Part shown: piece by piece, positions 56,818 through 64,000 of the stretch
How positions within the stretch are numbered: position 1 is the first letter of the stretch
How the letters are laid out: every line of letters starts with the position of its first letter
Origin: Candidatus Sulfopaludibacter sp. SbA3
GTDB taxonomy: Bacteria > Pseudomonadota > Alphaproteobacteria > Caulobacterales > Hyphomonadaceae
Direction: 5' to 3'
Assembly: GCA_945888325.1 (NCBI GenBank)
Contig: CAMDAC010000011.1
Span: 16,820 to 80,819, forward strand
DNA: 64,000 bases
The notes under the pieces: generated by a model
Seen by the model: the letters and a program-made list of their open reading frames with translations, nothing else
The model's database searches: none
Told to the model about the DNA's origin: nothing
Program-made: the position numbers and the translations under genes

Positions 56818-57117
56818 CTAGACAACGAGAAGTTCGCGCCATTCGCGAAGGGCGGCGTCTCGTAGCGATTTAAAGCCGGCCCTCCTCTCGATTTTTCTCT
56901 GGTGGTTGAAATGGTTGTATACAGACGAATGCATTGAAGCGAATTTCTGAAGACTTTGCATTCGCCGAAAGCGAGACATCGCTCGCTCTCGTCTTCGGAA
57001 CGGCTGGTGTGAATTTTCGGCACGGTTTTTTGAGTGCCGGCCCGTCTCCTGGCGTCCCTCGTTACCGATCACCTTCATCGCTGCGTGAGACGATCTCTTC
57101 TGACAGGATAAAGTCAC
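56818..57117 (-). pseudogene. IS6-family transposase, C-terminal remnant
   Basis: About 95 codons match the C-terminal end of IS6-family DDE transposases: AAMKVIGNEGRQETGR, then NRAENSHQPFRRRERAM carrying the catalytic Glu, FRRMQSLQKFASMHSSVYNHF, and a terminal ALREWREL. Conserved Trp-Leu before NRAENS is replaced by His-Ser-Lys. The N-terminal two thirds, with the two catalytic Asp, are absent. The frame degenerates past about 57080, next to the response regulator stop. No clear terminal inverted repeat remains. It marks the edge of the composition change. Confidence 0.8.
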
Positions 57118-57143
57118 GGCGCACGCCTGCGGTCGCGATCCGC

Positions 57144-57770
57144 TCAGAACAGGCCAGAATCTTTAGCCGCCATCGCGGCTTGAGTTCGATTCTGGACACC
57201 AAGTTTTCTAAACATCATCTTCATGTGCAACTTAACCGTCGGTGTGCGAATCCCCAGTTCACGCGCAATCTCCTTATCCGAGCGCCCGATGCAAACTTGC
57301 TCTAGAACTTGGAACTCACGATTTGACAGCAACCGGGCCATAGGGTGTGATTCAATTGCGCTGGGTTCTCCCAAAAAATCGAAGGCCACGAACTTCTCTC
57401 CCATAGCCATAAAACGAATAGCGTTTGCTAGCGAATGAGCAGGCATCGACTTCGACAAGAAACCTACGGCGCCAAGCGCGGAAACTTCTTCAGCCTTCTG
57501 ACGAGCACTGAGCCCGGATATCAGTGCCACCCTCACTCCTTCTGACACCGCAAGCTTCAAACCGTTCAATCCATCCATTCCCGGCATACGAAGATCCAAC
57601 AAAGTCAGATCATAAGGACCATTGAGCCGCCAGCAATTCGCCGCCTCTTCCAGATTGGAAACGGGCGTCACGTCCATTCCTTCCTCCTGCCGGAGATAAA
57701 GTACAAGCGTGTCGCGCAGCAACTCATGATCATCGGCGAAAAGAATCCGCAGCCGGTTTGGAGATTTCAT
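57144..57770 (-). CDS. LuxR/NarL-family response regulator
   Basis: A 208-aa two-domain regulator. The receiver (1-120) has FADDHE, the phospho-acceptor Asp in LLDLRMPGMDG and a SKS lysine. The C-terminal helix-turn-helix (about 143-205) has LSNREFQVLEQVCIGRSDKEIARELGI. It overlaps the kinase by 4 bp and is last in the minus-strand FIST-kinase-regulator operon, so the kinase is its likely partner. Codon use and G+C differ from the genes to the left. Confidence 0.9.
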   Translation of the reverse strand: MKSPNRLRILFADDHELLRDTLVLYLRQEEGMDVTPVSNLEEAANCWRLNGPYDLTLLDLRMPGMDGLNGLKLAVSEGVRVALISGLSARQKAEEVSALGAVGFLSKSMPAHSLANAIRFMAMGEKFVAFDFLGEPSAIESHPMARLLSNREFQVLEQVCIGRSDKEIARELGIRTPTVKLHMKMMFRKLGVQNRTQAAMAAKDSGLF

Positions 57771-60700
57771 TTTGATTCTTTTCTCACCGAAGCAGCGACC
57801 ACAGAAATTAGTTCATTCTGTTCGATTGGCTTAGATACAATTCGGTCGAAGATCGATTGAGATCCCATTGCAGTTCGACTGCGCCAATCGGCAAATCCCG
57901 TCAAAAGTACAACCGGCAGACCAGGGTCGGCATGCTTCGCGGCTTGAGCGAGCTCCGCACCGTTAAGGTCACACATATCAAAATCCGTAATCAATAGATC
58001 CCACGCTCCCGGATCCTCTAAAATCGACTCAAGCGCGACCTTCGGCTCAGATATCGCGGCCACTTCTGCACCGACCTCCTCCAAAAACATGCTCAGCACA
58101 CGCAATACGTCTTCGTTATCATCAACGATGAGTATAGCCTTATCGTCCAGTCGACGGGATCCCACTTCCGTGGGCCTCGTTTCCTGCTCCTCATTCAACA
58201 GGACTGGATCTTGAGGCCAGAGGATCTGAACGCGGGTGCCATGGCTCGGGCTGGTCTTTACCAACACAGCGCCTGAATTGGCGTCTACGATTCCCGCAAC
58301 AATAGCGAGGCCCAATCCACTTCCCTGATCCCCTTTTGTCGTGAAGTAAGGCTGGAAAACCTGATGACACGTTTCCTCATCCATACCTACACCATTGTCC
58401 GCCACTTCGATCAAAACGTAGGCCCTATCATGCACTATTCGTCCGACTACTGAACGCGTATCTAGATCAGCCCGTTCCGCGAGGCGCGCAGAGATTTCGA
58501 TTTCGGCGCGTTCGTTGTCGAACTCCAAGGCATCGCGCGCGTTCACAGCAAGATTGAGTATCACTTGGAGAACATCTGTGGGATCTGAGTAAAGCTCAAG
58601 AGCAGAGCCCGGATTGTGCACCGTTACCTGAATTCTGGAATCGAGACCACTGCATAATAGACTGACAGCCTCGTTTAATGCCGAAGCCACCAGAATTCGG
58701 CGGCGCTCGGGTCTACGCTCTCCGCGTGCGAGCATCCTCTTGACCAATTCAGACGCGCGATTCGTGGCGAGCAGGATTCGCTCTGCGTGTTCATTGGCGG
58801 ACGCCCCGGATGTGCGCTGAATGAGCGTCGCAGAACCTGCTATTGATGCAATCAGATTATTGAAGTCATGAGCCAGACCTGCCGCCATCTGTACCAGAGC
58901 TTGCCTCCGCTGCGCCAGTTGAAGAGCCTCGCGAAGTCTTGTGCGCTCGCCTTCCGCGCGTAGCCGTTCTCCAATGTCGCGAGTTATACAAACTATGCCA
59001 CCATCTTGCTTGAGAGTGAGCGAAACTTCCTGATCGATGGTGTGTCCGTCGAACTTACGGCCTGCCACTTCTCCCTTCCAACTCCCCCGCTCTGTCAAAA
59101 CTGGGAAAACGGTTTCCCGAATGAACCGGAGGTTCTCCGGAGAATAAAGCTCGCTCCAATGTCGTCCGAGGATAAAGTCTTCCGAGGGAACAGCAAAAAG
59201 CTCTTGATGAGCTTTGTTCATATAGAGGTAGTTGCCGTTCGAGTCCGTCACAGCAATTCCATCTCGCGAAGCATCGGTGGCCGCAGTAAGGTCGGCGCGA
59301 GCCTGCTGTTCCGCGCGCTCAAGATCGGCGAGGCGGCGCTTGCGCTCTGTGATATCGGTGTTCACAGCCATGAACCCGACGATGTTTCCCGCAACATCAT
59401 GGGAAGGTTGAATGTCCATTTCGACCCAGTAAGGCTGAGCGTTCCTGTCATAGTTCAGAATTTCACACAGTATACCACGGCCCTGATCGAGCGCTTTGCG
59501 AATGCGAAGTATCGTATCCGGATCGGTGTGCACGCCTTGAAGAAAACTGCCTGGCCGCTCTCCCAATACATCTGCCAATAGATAGCCAGTGCGCCTTTCG
59601 AAAGCTTCATTTACCCAAACAATCTCGCCACGGACGTTCGTCATGACCACCAGATTGGACGTCCTGCGCGCGATACTACTGAGGCGCTCGATCTCTGCAT
59701 TCTGACTGCGATCTTTCGAGACATCGCGAATAACTGCGATGTATCCTGAACGCGCTTGCCCCTCACCAAGAATATGCTTTGTAGCATTAAACTCGAACCA
59801 GTGTTGTTGCCTTTTGATCCGCAAGGGAAAGACGATGCTCGACGGCTCTTCATCTCGTTCGACAGAGCTTAACAGCTCTCGGACAGAAGAGGCGATGTCG
59901 CTAGGTAGTACATCTTCAGGCGCACAGCCAATGTAACTGTCTGGTGCGTCGATCAAACTGGACATGCTATCAGAATAAAACCCGGTCATGCGCCCGCTAT
60001 CGTCCAGCTCCATAACAAGGTCTGGCAATGCGTCGAGCGTCGCCCTGAGGCGACGGGTCTGCAAGAACAGTTCAGCCTGACTGCGCTCGATGACAACCGC
60101 AGAGGCTTGACGTTGTATCAAACTTCCCACGACGCTCGCGACAGACTGGAACAGCGCAATTTCTCCCGGAAGGAAACGCCGTTGCTTGACGATAGCCTCA
60201 AAAATCACAAAGCCTGATAGGCCAAAATCGGTCTTCATCGGAAGGATTAAAGCCGATTGAGCTCGATCTGCATCAAGGAGCGCCTTCATCGGGTCGTCCG
60301 GAAGCAAGTCAGCAACATTCTCGAAAGATACGAAATTGCCTGCGTCCAATTCGACACGATATCGATCTAGATCCGGCGCCGCGATGTCCGAGGGGGATCG
60401 AAAGGACGCATGCCGGCTGGATGGAGACCAGTGATAGCGACACTTAAAAATTTCTGGCTCATGCTTCAGGAAAAGGCAGACCTTCTCTAATTCGAGCGTC
60501 CGCCCCATCCGTTCAAGCGCCTGCTGAACGGCGAGGTCAATCTGCTCCAGCGGCACATTCAGAAGATCGCCGAGTAGCTCGACAATCAGCGTCTGTGCAT
60601 CAGCCATCCTATCATAAGCGATACTGATTGCCTGAAAGTCCGCATCCAGCCCATCCGCTTCGCGACCAACAGCCGAGATGCGGTTTCCAATCAACGCGCC

Positions 60701-61252
60701 CGTGAGCGTCGCGTTTCTGCGTTCCAGTCGCAATGCGAATAGGGCTTGCCCAATCAACGCGGCAGCACGGCGCAAAAGGTGCATATGCTCCGCGGTCGCA
60801 CATGTCCTCGTGCGCCCAAGAAAGACTATTGCCTCGTAGTAAGCACCTACAGGGCTTGCAGGCGAAGTAAGCGCTGTCCCGTAGTGCCGAACGGCTTTTG
60901 GCCACTCGAACCCGCACTCCTCAGATCGAAGCGAGATAAACAAGTTCGAGTTTGACAGAACCGGCGTGATCGCGTTCCACCCCTCTTGAAGCAGCTTATC
61001 ATCCGTTGAGAACATCGGCTGGACTTTTCCAGCTAGTGCGTCGACAGACACCAAAACGGCTGCATCACCGCCCAAGGACGTCACCAAGGCGTTGAGCGCC
61101 GAAGGCATAACGTGTTCTATTTTTTTCGAACCCTGAATCGCCGCGAGCACTGAAAGAAGCAGAGCATTTTCGCTACGCACGCGCTCCTCGCGTGAGCGCA
61201 ACATTTCTATTTCAATCAACGCCTCGCGAAGCGCCTCATTTTCCAGGCTCAT
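57767..61252 (-). CDS. Soluble multi-PAS/GAF hybrid histidine kinase
   Basis: A 1161-aa kinase without membrane segments. After an N-terminal coiled coil (about 1-45) come two GAF-like regions (about 50-170 and 230-385), three PAS domains (about 395-770), a HisKA region with the H-box GLAHDFNN (His about 794), HATPase motifs NLAVNARDAL, DNGVGM and GDQGSGLGLA, and a C-terminal receiver with ILIVDDNED, the Asp in ITDFDM (about 1088) and a SKP lysine. It has 4-bp overlaps with both neighbours. The input is probably cytoplasmic, possibly via the FIST protein. Confidence 0.92.
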   Translation of the reverse strand: MSLENEALREALIEIEMLRSREERVRSENALLLSVLAAIQGSKKIEHVMPSALNALVTSLGGDAAVLVSVDALAGKVQPMFSTDDKLLQEGWNAITPVLSNSNLFISLRSEECGFEWPKAVRHYGTALTSPASPVGAYYEAIVFLGRTRTCATAEHMHLLRRAAALIGQALFALRLERRNATLTGALIGNRISAVGREADGLDADFQAISIAYDRMADAQTLIVELLGDLLNVPLEQIDLAVQQALERMGRTLELEKVCLFLKHEPEIFKCRYHWSPSSRHASFRSPSDIAAPDLDRYRVELDAGNFVSFENVADLLPDDPMKALLDADRAQSALILPMKTDFGLSGFVIFEAIVKQRRFLPGEIALFQSVASVVGSLIQRQASAVVIERSQAELFLQTRRLRATLDALPDLVMELDDSGRMTGFYSDSMSSLIDAPDSYIGCAPEDVLPSDIASSVRELLSSVERDEEPSSIVFPLRIKRQQHWFEFNATKHILGEGQARSGYIAVIRDVSKDRSQNAEIERLSSIARRTSNLVVMTNVRGEIVWVNEAFERRTGYLLADVLGERPGSFLQGVHTDPDTILRIRKALDQGRGILCEILNYDRNAQPYWVEMDIQPSHDVAGNIVGFMAVNTDITERKRRLADLERAEQQARADLTAATDASRDGIAVTDSNGNYLYMNKAHQELFAVPSEDFILGRHWSELYSPENLRFIRETVFPVLTERGSWKGEVAGRKFDGHTIDQEVSLTLKQDGGIVCITRDIGERLRAEGERTRLREALQLAQRRQALVQMAAGLAHDFNNLIASIAGSATLIQRTSGASANEHAERILLATNRASELVKRMLARGERRPERRRILVASALNEAVSLLCSGLDSRIQVTVHNPGSALELYSDPTDVLQVILNLAVNARDALEFDNERAEIEISARLAERADLDTRSVVGRIVHDRAYVLIEVADNGVGMDEETCHQVFQPYFTTKGDQGSGLGLAIVAGIVDANSGAVLVKTSPSHGTRVQILWPQDPVLLNEEQETRPTEVGSRRLDDKAILIVDDNEDVLRVLSMFLEEVGAEVAAISEPKVALESILEDPGAWDLLITDFDMCDLNGAELAQAAKHADPGLPVVLLTGFADWRSRTAMGSQSIFDRIVSKPIEQNELISVVAASVRKESK

Positions 61253-62466
61253 GGCACGATCGGCATGCTGTCAGTCAAGATGGTGCAGGAAATCATCAGG
61301 TTTGCATGGTGAGAGCTTCCAGTAATCGTGGCACCCTGCTCGCCGTATGAAAACAATCCGAGGAAGGAAATGCCGGGCAACGCCGCCGCGATTCCCTTTC
61401 GGACCAGCTCCATCTCGGACCTAACGGAAAGCATGCACCCGCCACAATAGACAACCAGTGCTCCGCGTACTTCAAGCCTGCGAGCTTCAGCATCCGCCTT
61501 CGCTTGACCTGCAATCTTTCCCGCCCTCTCAAGTAGCCGTCGAGATGTGCCCTCCATAAGATAAAGCTGCTCGCCTTGCTTCACATCGCAGAACAAGCTG
61601 ATCGAACCGTCATCATGCATGACCGCGGGATGCAGCAGTGAGTGAAGGGGGACGTCTACGAGTTCATGCTGAACCATACCAAGAGGTACCAACGTCGACT
61701 CAGACAAAATCGATATACTGGTTTCATTCGCAGGAATCTTCGGCAGATCCCGGCCTAGCCAACCGTAGTAGACCTCTGCGGCTGGCCGGTGATCGATTTC
61801 GAAAAGTCGCCTGCCGACGCATCTAGTGGCAAGCCCGGAGGGGCCACGAGGCGCATAGCCACTTTGAAACACGCTTGAGACCTTGCTGCCCGAGAACAAC
61901 ACTGAGACGACGATACCCTCAGTGTAGAGCTCTTCCTGGCTGAACTGGGCCCAGGCCCCTGCCAAGTCATTGTCTGCGCTAGACCCACCAACGATAAGAA
62001 CTCTATCGCCGAGCACTGACTTGATTCCGAGGAGCGACGATTCTTCGTGTCCAGGGGCCGCGGACATCCAAACCAAGTCCGGAACCTGGCCAAGCCTGTT
62101 CGCATTCCTCAGCGCTGCACGCGTTGCTTCCACAGCTGATAATTGCGGATCTGAACCGATGCTACTGGCAGCCGACCCATAAGCCCCTTGCATATCCCAT
62201 ATCGCCAAGGCACCCAGCGCCCGATCGGATTCCAAGTGTAACGCGCTGTCGGTCATCAGCCCCAAACAGCTTGTGGAACCGTGAACGGACGTTGTCTGAT
62301 ATCTCCGCCTAGCTTCCGCGAAGATACCCGCGACCTCCGCACCTGCCGCAACGACAAGGAAGAGGATCTGAGGCGGCCCGCGATCAGATATGGACAATGA
62401 GACATCAAGTTCGTCAAAGGCGAGAACCGGATCTTTCACATCTGTAGCTGCCGCGAGTATCTGCAC
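61249..62466 (-). CDS. FIST-domain sensor protein
   Basis: A 405-aa cytoplasmic protein. The N-terminal FIST domain (about 20-220) shows FLVVAAGAEVAGIFAEARRR, TSCLG and VGGSSADNDLAGAWAQF, and the FIST_C domain (about 235-385) shows EVYYGWLG, LLERAGKIAG, VVYCGGCM and FLGLFSYGEQG. FIST domains are predicted small-ligand sensors, often coupled to kinases. It is the first gene of the operon, overlapping the kinase by 4 bp, so it is likely the kinase's ligand-binding partner. The ligand is unknown. Confidence 0.88.
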   Translation of the reverse strand: MQILAAATDVKDPVLAFDELDVSLSISDRGPPQILFLVVAAGAEVAGIFAEARRRYQTTSVHGSTSCLGLMTDSALHLESDRALGALAIWDMQGAYGSAASSIGSDPQLSAVEATRAALRNANRLGQVPDLVWMSAAPGHEESSLLGIKSVLGDRVLIVGGSSADNDLAGAWAQFSQEELYTEGIVVSVLFSGSKVSSVFQSGYAPRGPSGLATRCVGRRLFEIDHRPAAEVYYGWLGRDLPKIPANETSISILSESTLVPLGMVQHELVDVPLHSLLHPAVMHDDGSISLFCDVKQGEQLYLMEGTSRRLLERAGKIAGQAKADAEARRLEVRGALVVYCGGCMLSVRSEMELVRKGIAAALPGISFLGLFSYGEQGATITGSSHHANLMISCTILTDSMPIVP

Positions 62467-62731
62467 TTTCCAATCTTCCTTGCGGGTTGCCGCCAGCTCT
62501 TTGCACCTGAACTATCATATACCTCAGGATAGAAGACATATCCGAATGAATAAATTCGTTCCAATTTCGCTGCAAACCTGAATTGGCGATCGCGGTGCTA
62601 AAGCAGGCGATACGGTCTAACATTAAACAAATGCCGCACTAGCCCGGTTGGATTAATCCAATTGGTGTGGGTTACGTCTGATTAAGCTTTTCGCTTAGGC
62701 CAAGTCTCGGACAGTGCACGGCTCAGAATAC
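62467..62731. promoter_or_regulatory. Divergent promoter region with palindromes
   Basis: 265 A+T-rich bases between the FIST operon and the plus-strand regulator. A perfect 14-bp palindrome TTGGATTAATCCAA lies at 62648-62661. A second inverted repeat, TAAGC-N5-GCTTA, lies at 62683-62697. Both are candidate operators, for instance for one of the two LuxR-type regulators. Confidence 0.5.
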
Positions 62732-63376
62732 ATGGAGGCAGGATCAACCATTCGTATCGTGATTGCGGATGATCATGACCTCTTTTCGGAGGTTCTGTGT
62801 GCATTGCTGCTTGACCGCTGGAAAGACGCCTACGTCCGACGCGCCGCCAGTTATCTCGACCTCATCAAGTTGCTGGAAACCGAACCAGCGTTCGATCTTG
62901 TAATCACCGACATTCGAATGCCGGAGCCAATCACCGCGAACCAGATTGCTCACATTGTCGAGGCGTCGGGCCGGGCAAAGATTATTCTTCTATCAGGCGA
63001 TGCACATCAGGTCGACGCAGAACAAGCCATCGCTGAAGGTGCCGCGCGTTTTGTGGAAAAGGGCCAGTCCGGTGCGGCGCTCCTTTGCGCTATTGATGCT
63101 TTCATGGGCTCAAATTCGCGCGATCGATTGAGCTTCTCTGTGAATGCTGACGGCAGAGGTCCAGACCTGCGACTCACCCCCAGAGAGCACCAAACTCTGA
63201 CGCTGCTTATCAACGGCCGCTCCAACAAGCAGATCGGGAGCGAACTGGGCATCTCCCCTGCGACCGTAGAAATCTACATCAAATCTCTCATGCGAAAAGC
63301 GTCCGTCAGTACTCGTACTGAACTCGCAGTTCTCGGATTTCACAACGGACTCGGCAGGAATCAGAAGAATGAATAA
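62732..63376 (+). CDS. LuxR/NarL-family response regulator (second of the block)
   Basis: A 214-aa regulator from ATG 62732 (GTG 62714 is an alternative; neither has a strong ribosome-binding site). The receiver shows VIADDHD, the Asp in VITDIRMPEP and an EKG lysine. The HTH (about 148-205) shows LTPREHQTLTLLINGRSNKQIGSELGISPATVEIY. It is divergent from the FIST-kinase operon and may take phosphate from the same kinase or its receiver. It overlaps the next small gene by 8 bp. Confidence 0.88.
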   Translation: MEAGSTIRIVIADDHDLFSEVLCALLLDRWKDAYVRRAASYLDLIKLLETEPAFDLVITDIRMPEPITANQIAHIVEASGRAKIILLSGDAHQVDAEQAIAEGAARFVEKGQSGAALLCAIDAFMGSNSRDRLSFSVNADGRGPDLRLTPREHQTLTLLINGRSNKQIGSELGISPATVEIYIKSLMRKASVSTRTELAVLGFHNGLGRNQKNE

Positions 63377-63749
63377 TAGCTCCAACGGTCTAGATCGTAC
63401 TCCTCCTCCAGTTTACGACCTCCTTGAACGTCACTTGCAACAGCTGGTGCGGGTCGAGTCGGTACTGTTAGGGACCAAAGTCGATGGCGAGACGCATACC
63501 GAGTCTTGGCTAAAAACCGTTCTGGACAATCACGATGCCTCAGCATTCATCGCACATGGAAGTGCGCAGCTGTTTTCGAGTTTGATTATCTTTATCGTGG
63601 CAGAGTCTCTCGTGCTGGGCAGAAGAATAACAGACGATCAGCTCGACCAAACAGTAGAAGCAGCGGCCTATTTCGCCGATGTTTTTCCAGAAGATATCAG
63701 AAAGCTCCTACTTCCAGCTCGTTTATCTTTCAAGAAACGACAGCGTTAG
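63369..63749 (+). CDS. Small protein of unknown function coupled to the response regulator
   Basis: A 126-aa soluble, mostly helical protein (PPPVYDLLERHLQQLVRV, then AAAYFADVFPEDIRKLLLPA). It overlaps the regulator stop by 8 bp, which implies translational coupling. No cysteines, signal peptide or known motif is seen. Its position suggests an accessory factor for the signalling block. Confidence 0.65.
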   Translation: MNNSSNGLDRTPPPVYDLLERHLQQLVRVESVLLGTKVDGETHTESWLKTVLDNHDASAFIAHGSAQLFSSLIIFIVAESLVLGRRITDDQLDQTVEAAAYFADVFPEDIRKLLLPARLSFKKRQR

Positions 63750-63943
63750 CCTGAGCTGGCGACCTGCCCCGAAAGCATGAGGCTGACAAGTTCTGTCATG
63801 GGAAACACCGTCGCTTGCATGCCGATCAAGGCTATCGCAACTAACAGGACGTCGAAAGCCAAAGCAATCGCCAGGCCGAACAATGCGGCACACGAAACAA
63901 CCATACTAAGATTCCGCCATCCGAGAGACTGCAGACCCAGCAT
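63746..63943 (-). CDS. Small hydrophobic protein, uncertain
   Basis: A 65-codon frame with two hydrophobic stretches (MVVSCAALFGLAIALAFDVLLVAIALIGM and FPMTELVSLML). It has a purine-rich stretch before ATG 63943 and an in-frame stop about 33 nt further up. It converges on the preceding gene, with a 4-bp overlap of the stops. It may be a small membrane protein or the relic of a longer gene. Confidence 0.4.
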   Translation of the reverse strand: MLGLQSLGWRNLSMVVSCAALFGLAIALAFDVLLVAIALIGMQATVFPMTELVSLMLSGQVASSG

Positions 63944-64000
63944 CGAAATCCCACCCTCTCTCCCGTCCAGAAGTCCAACTATTTAAAGCTTCCAGAACAC

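Overview
The window is high-G+C DNA (about 63-65% by eye, except the last 7 kb), almost fully coding, with many 1-8 bp start/stop overlaps. It looks like the chromosome of an alphaproteobacterium. Supporting signs are a GTTC-N7-GTTC LexA box in front of an imuA-imuB-dnaE2 cassette, branched-chain acyl-CoA catabolism, a TonB-dependent receptor and Tat-exported enzymes. A Hyphomonadaceae-like marine or aquatic lineage would fit, but that is inference only.

Layout. 1-1855 is the 3' part of a hybrid histidine kinase. 1947-6910 holds an SRPBCC protein, a GNAT acetyltransferase with isovaleryl-CoA dehydrogenase, a tail-anchored GH24 lysozyme and MgtE. 6971-8473 is a Baeyer-Villiger-type monooxygenase. 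8617-12522 is a small surface-glycan block (GT2, flippase, ATP-grasp). 12656-16740 is a valine-degradation block (mmsA, membrane protein, enoyl-CoA hydratase, mmsB). 16976-19794 encodes an EmrAB-like efflux pair. 19904-26226 holds a lipid kinase with a phosphoesterase, two overlapping Tat-exported oxidoreductase/PLP genes, an acyl-CoA dehydrogenase and an EF-hand lipoprotein. A diguanylate cyclase follows on the minus strand. 27886-30509 is a ligase-associated exonuclease plus ATP-dependent DNA ligase. 30814-34272 is a TonB receptor plus glycerophosphodiesterase, with a Pho-box-like upstream region. 34298-38469 is an RND pump. 38772-44427 is the SOS mutasome. 44614-48012 has a TPR-sulfotransferase and a large FAD protein.

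The most notable region is 48113-53746 (possibly to 56762). selA, selB and tRNA-Sec (UCA anticodon) are followed directly by a thioredoxin-fused protein of unknown function and by a small gene whose in-frame UGA at 53504 must be read as selenocysteine. The readthrough product has a Sec-Gly-Ser-Cys motif and is 172 aa; a normal gene call would stop at 92 aa. A SECIS-like hairpin lies 6-32 nt after the UGA. A 3-hydroxyacyl-CoA dehydrogenase and a GMC oxidoreductase follow on the same strand. This looks like a Sec-decoding cassette packaged with its client enzyme. No selD is in the window.

From about 56.8 kb the base composition drops (single lines I counted are 48-53% G+C). A degraded IS6-family transposase end marks the boundary. 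Beyond it lies a signalling block: FIST sensor, soluble hybrid histidine kinase and LuxR-type regulator on the minus strand, and a second LuxR-type regulator with a small unknown protein on the plus strand. They share a palindrome-rich divergent promoter. This segment was probably acquired horizontally.
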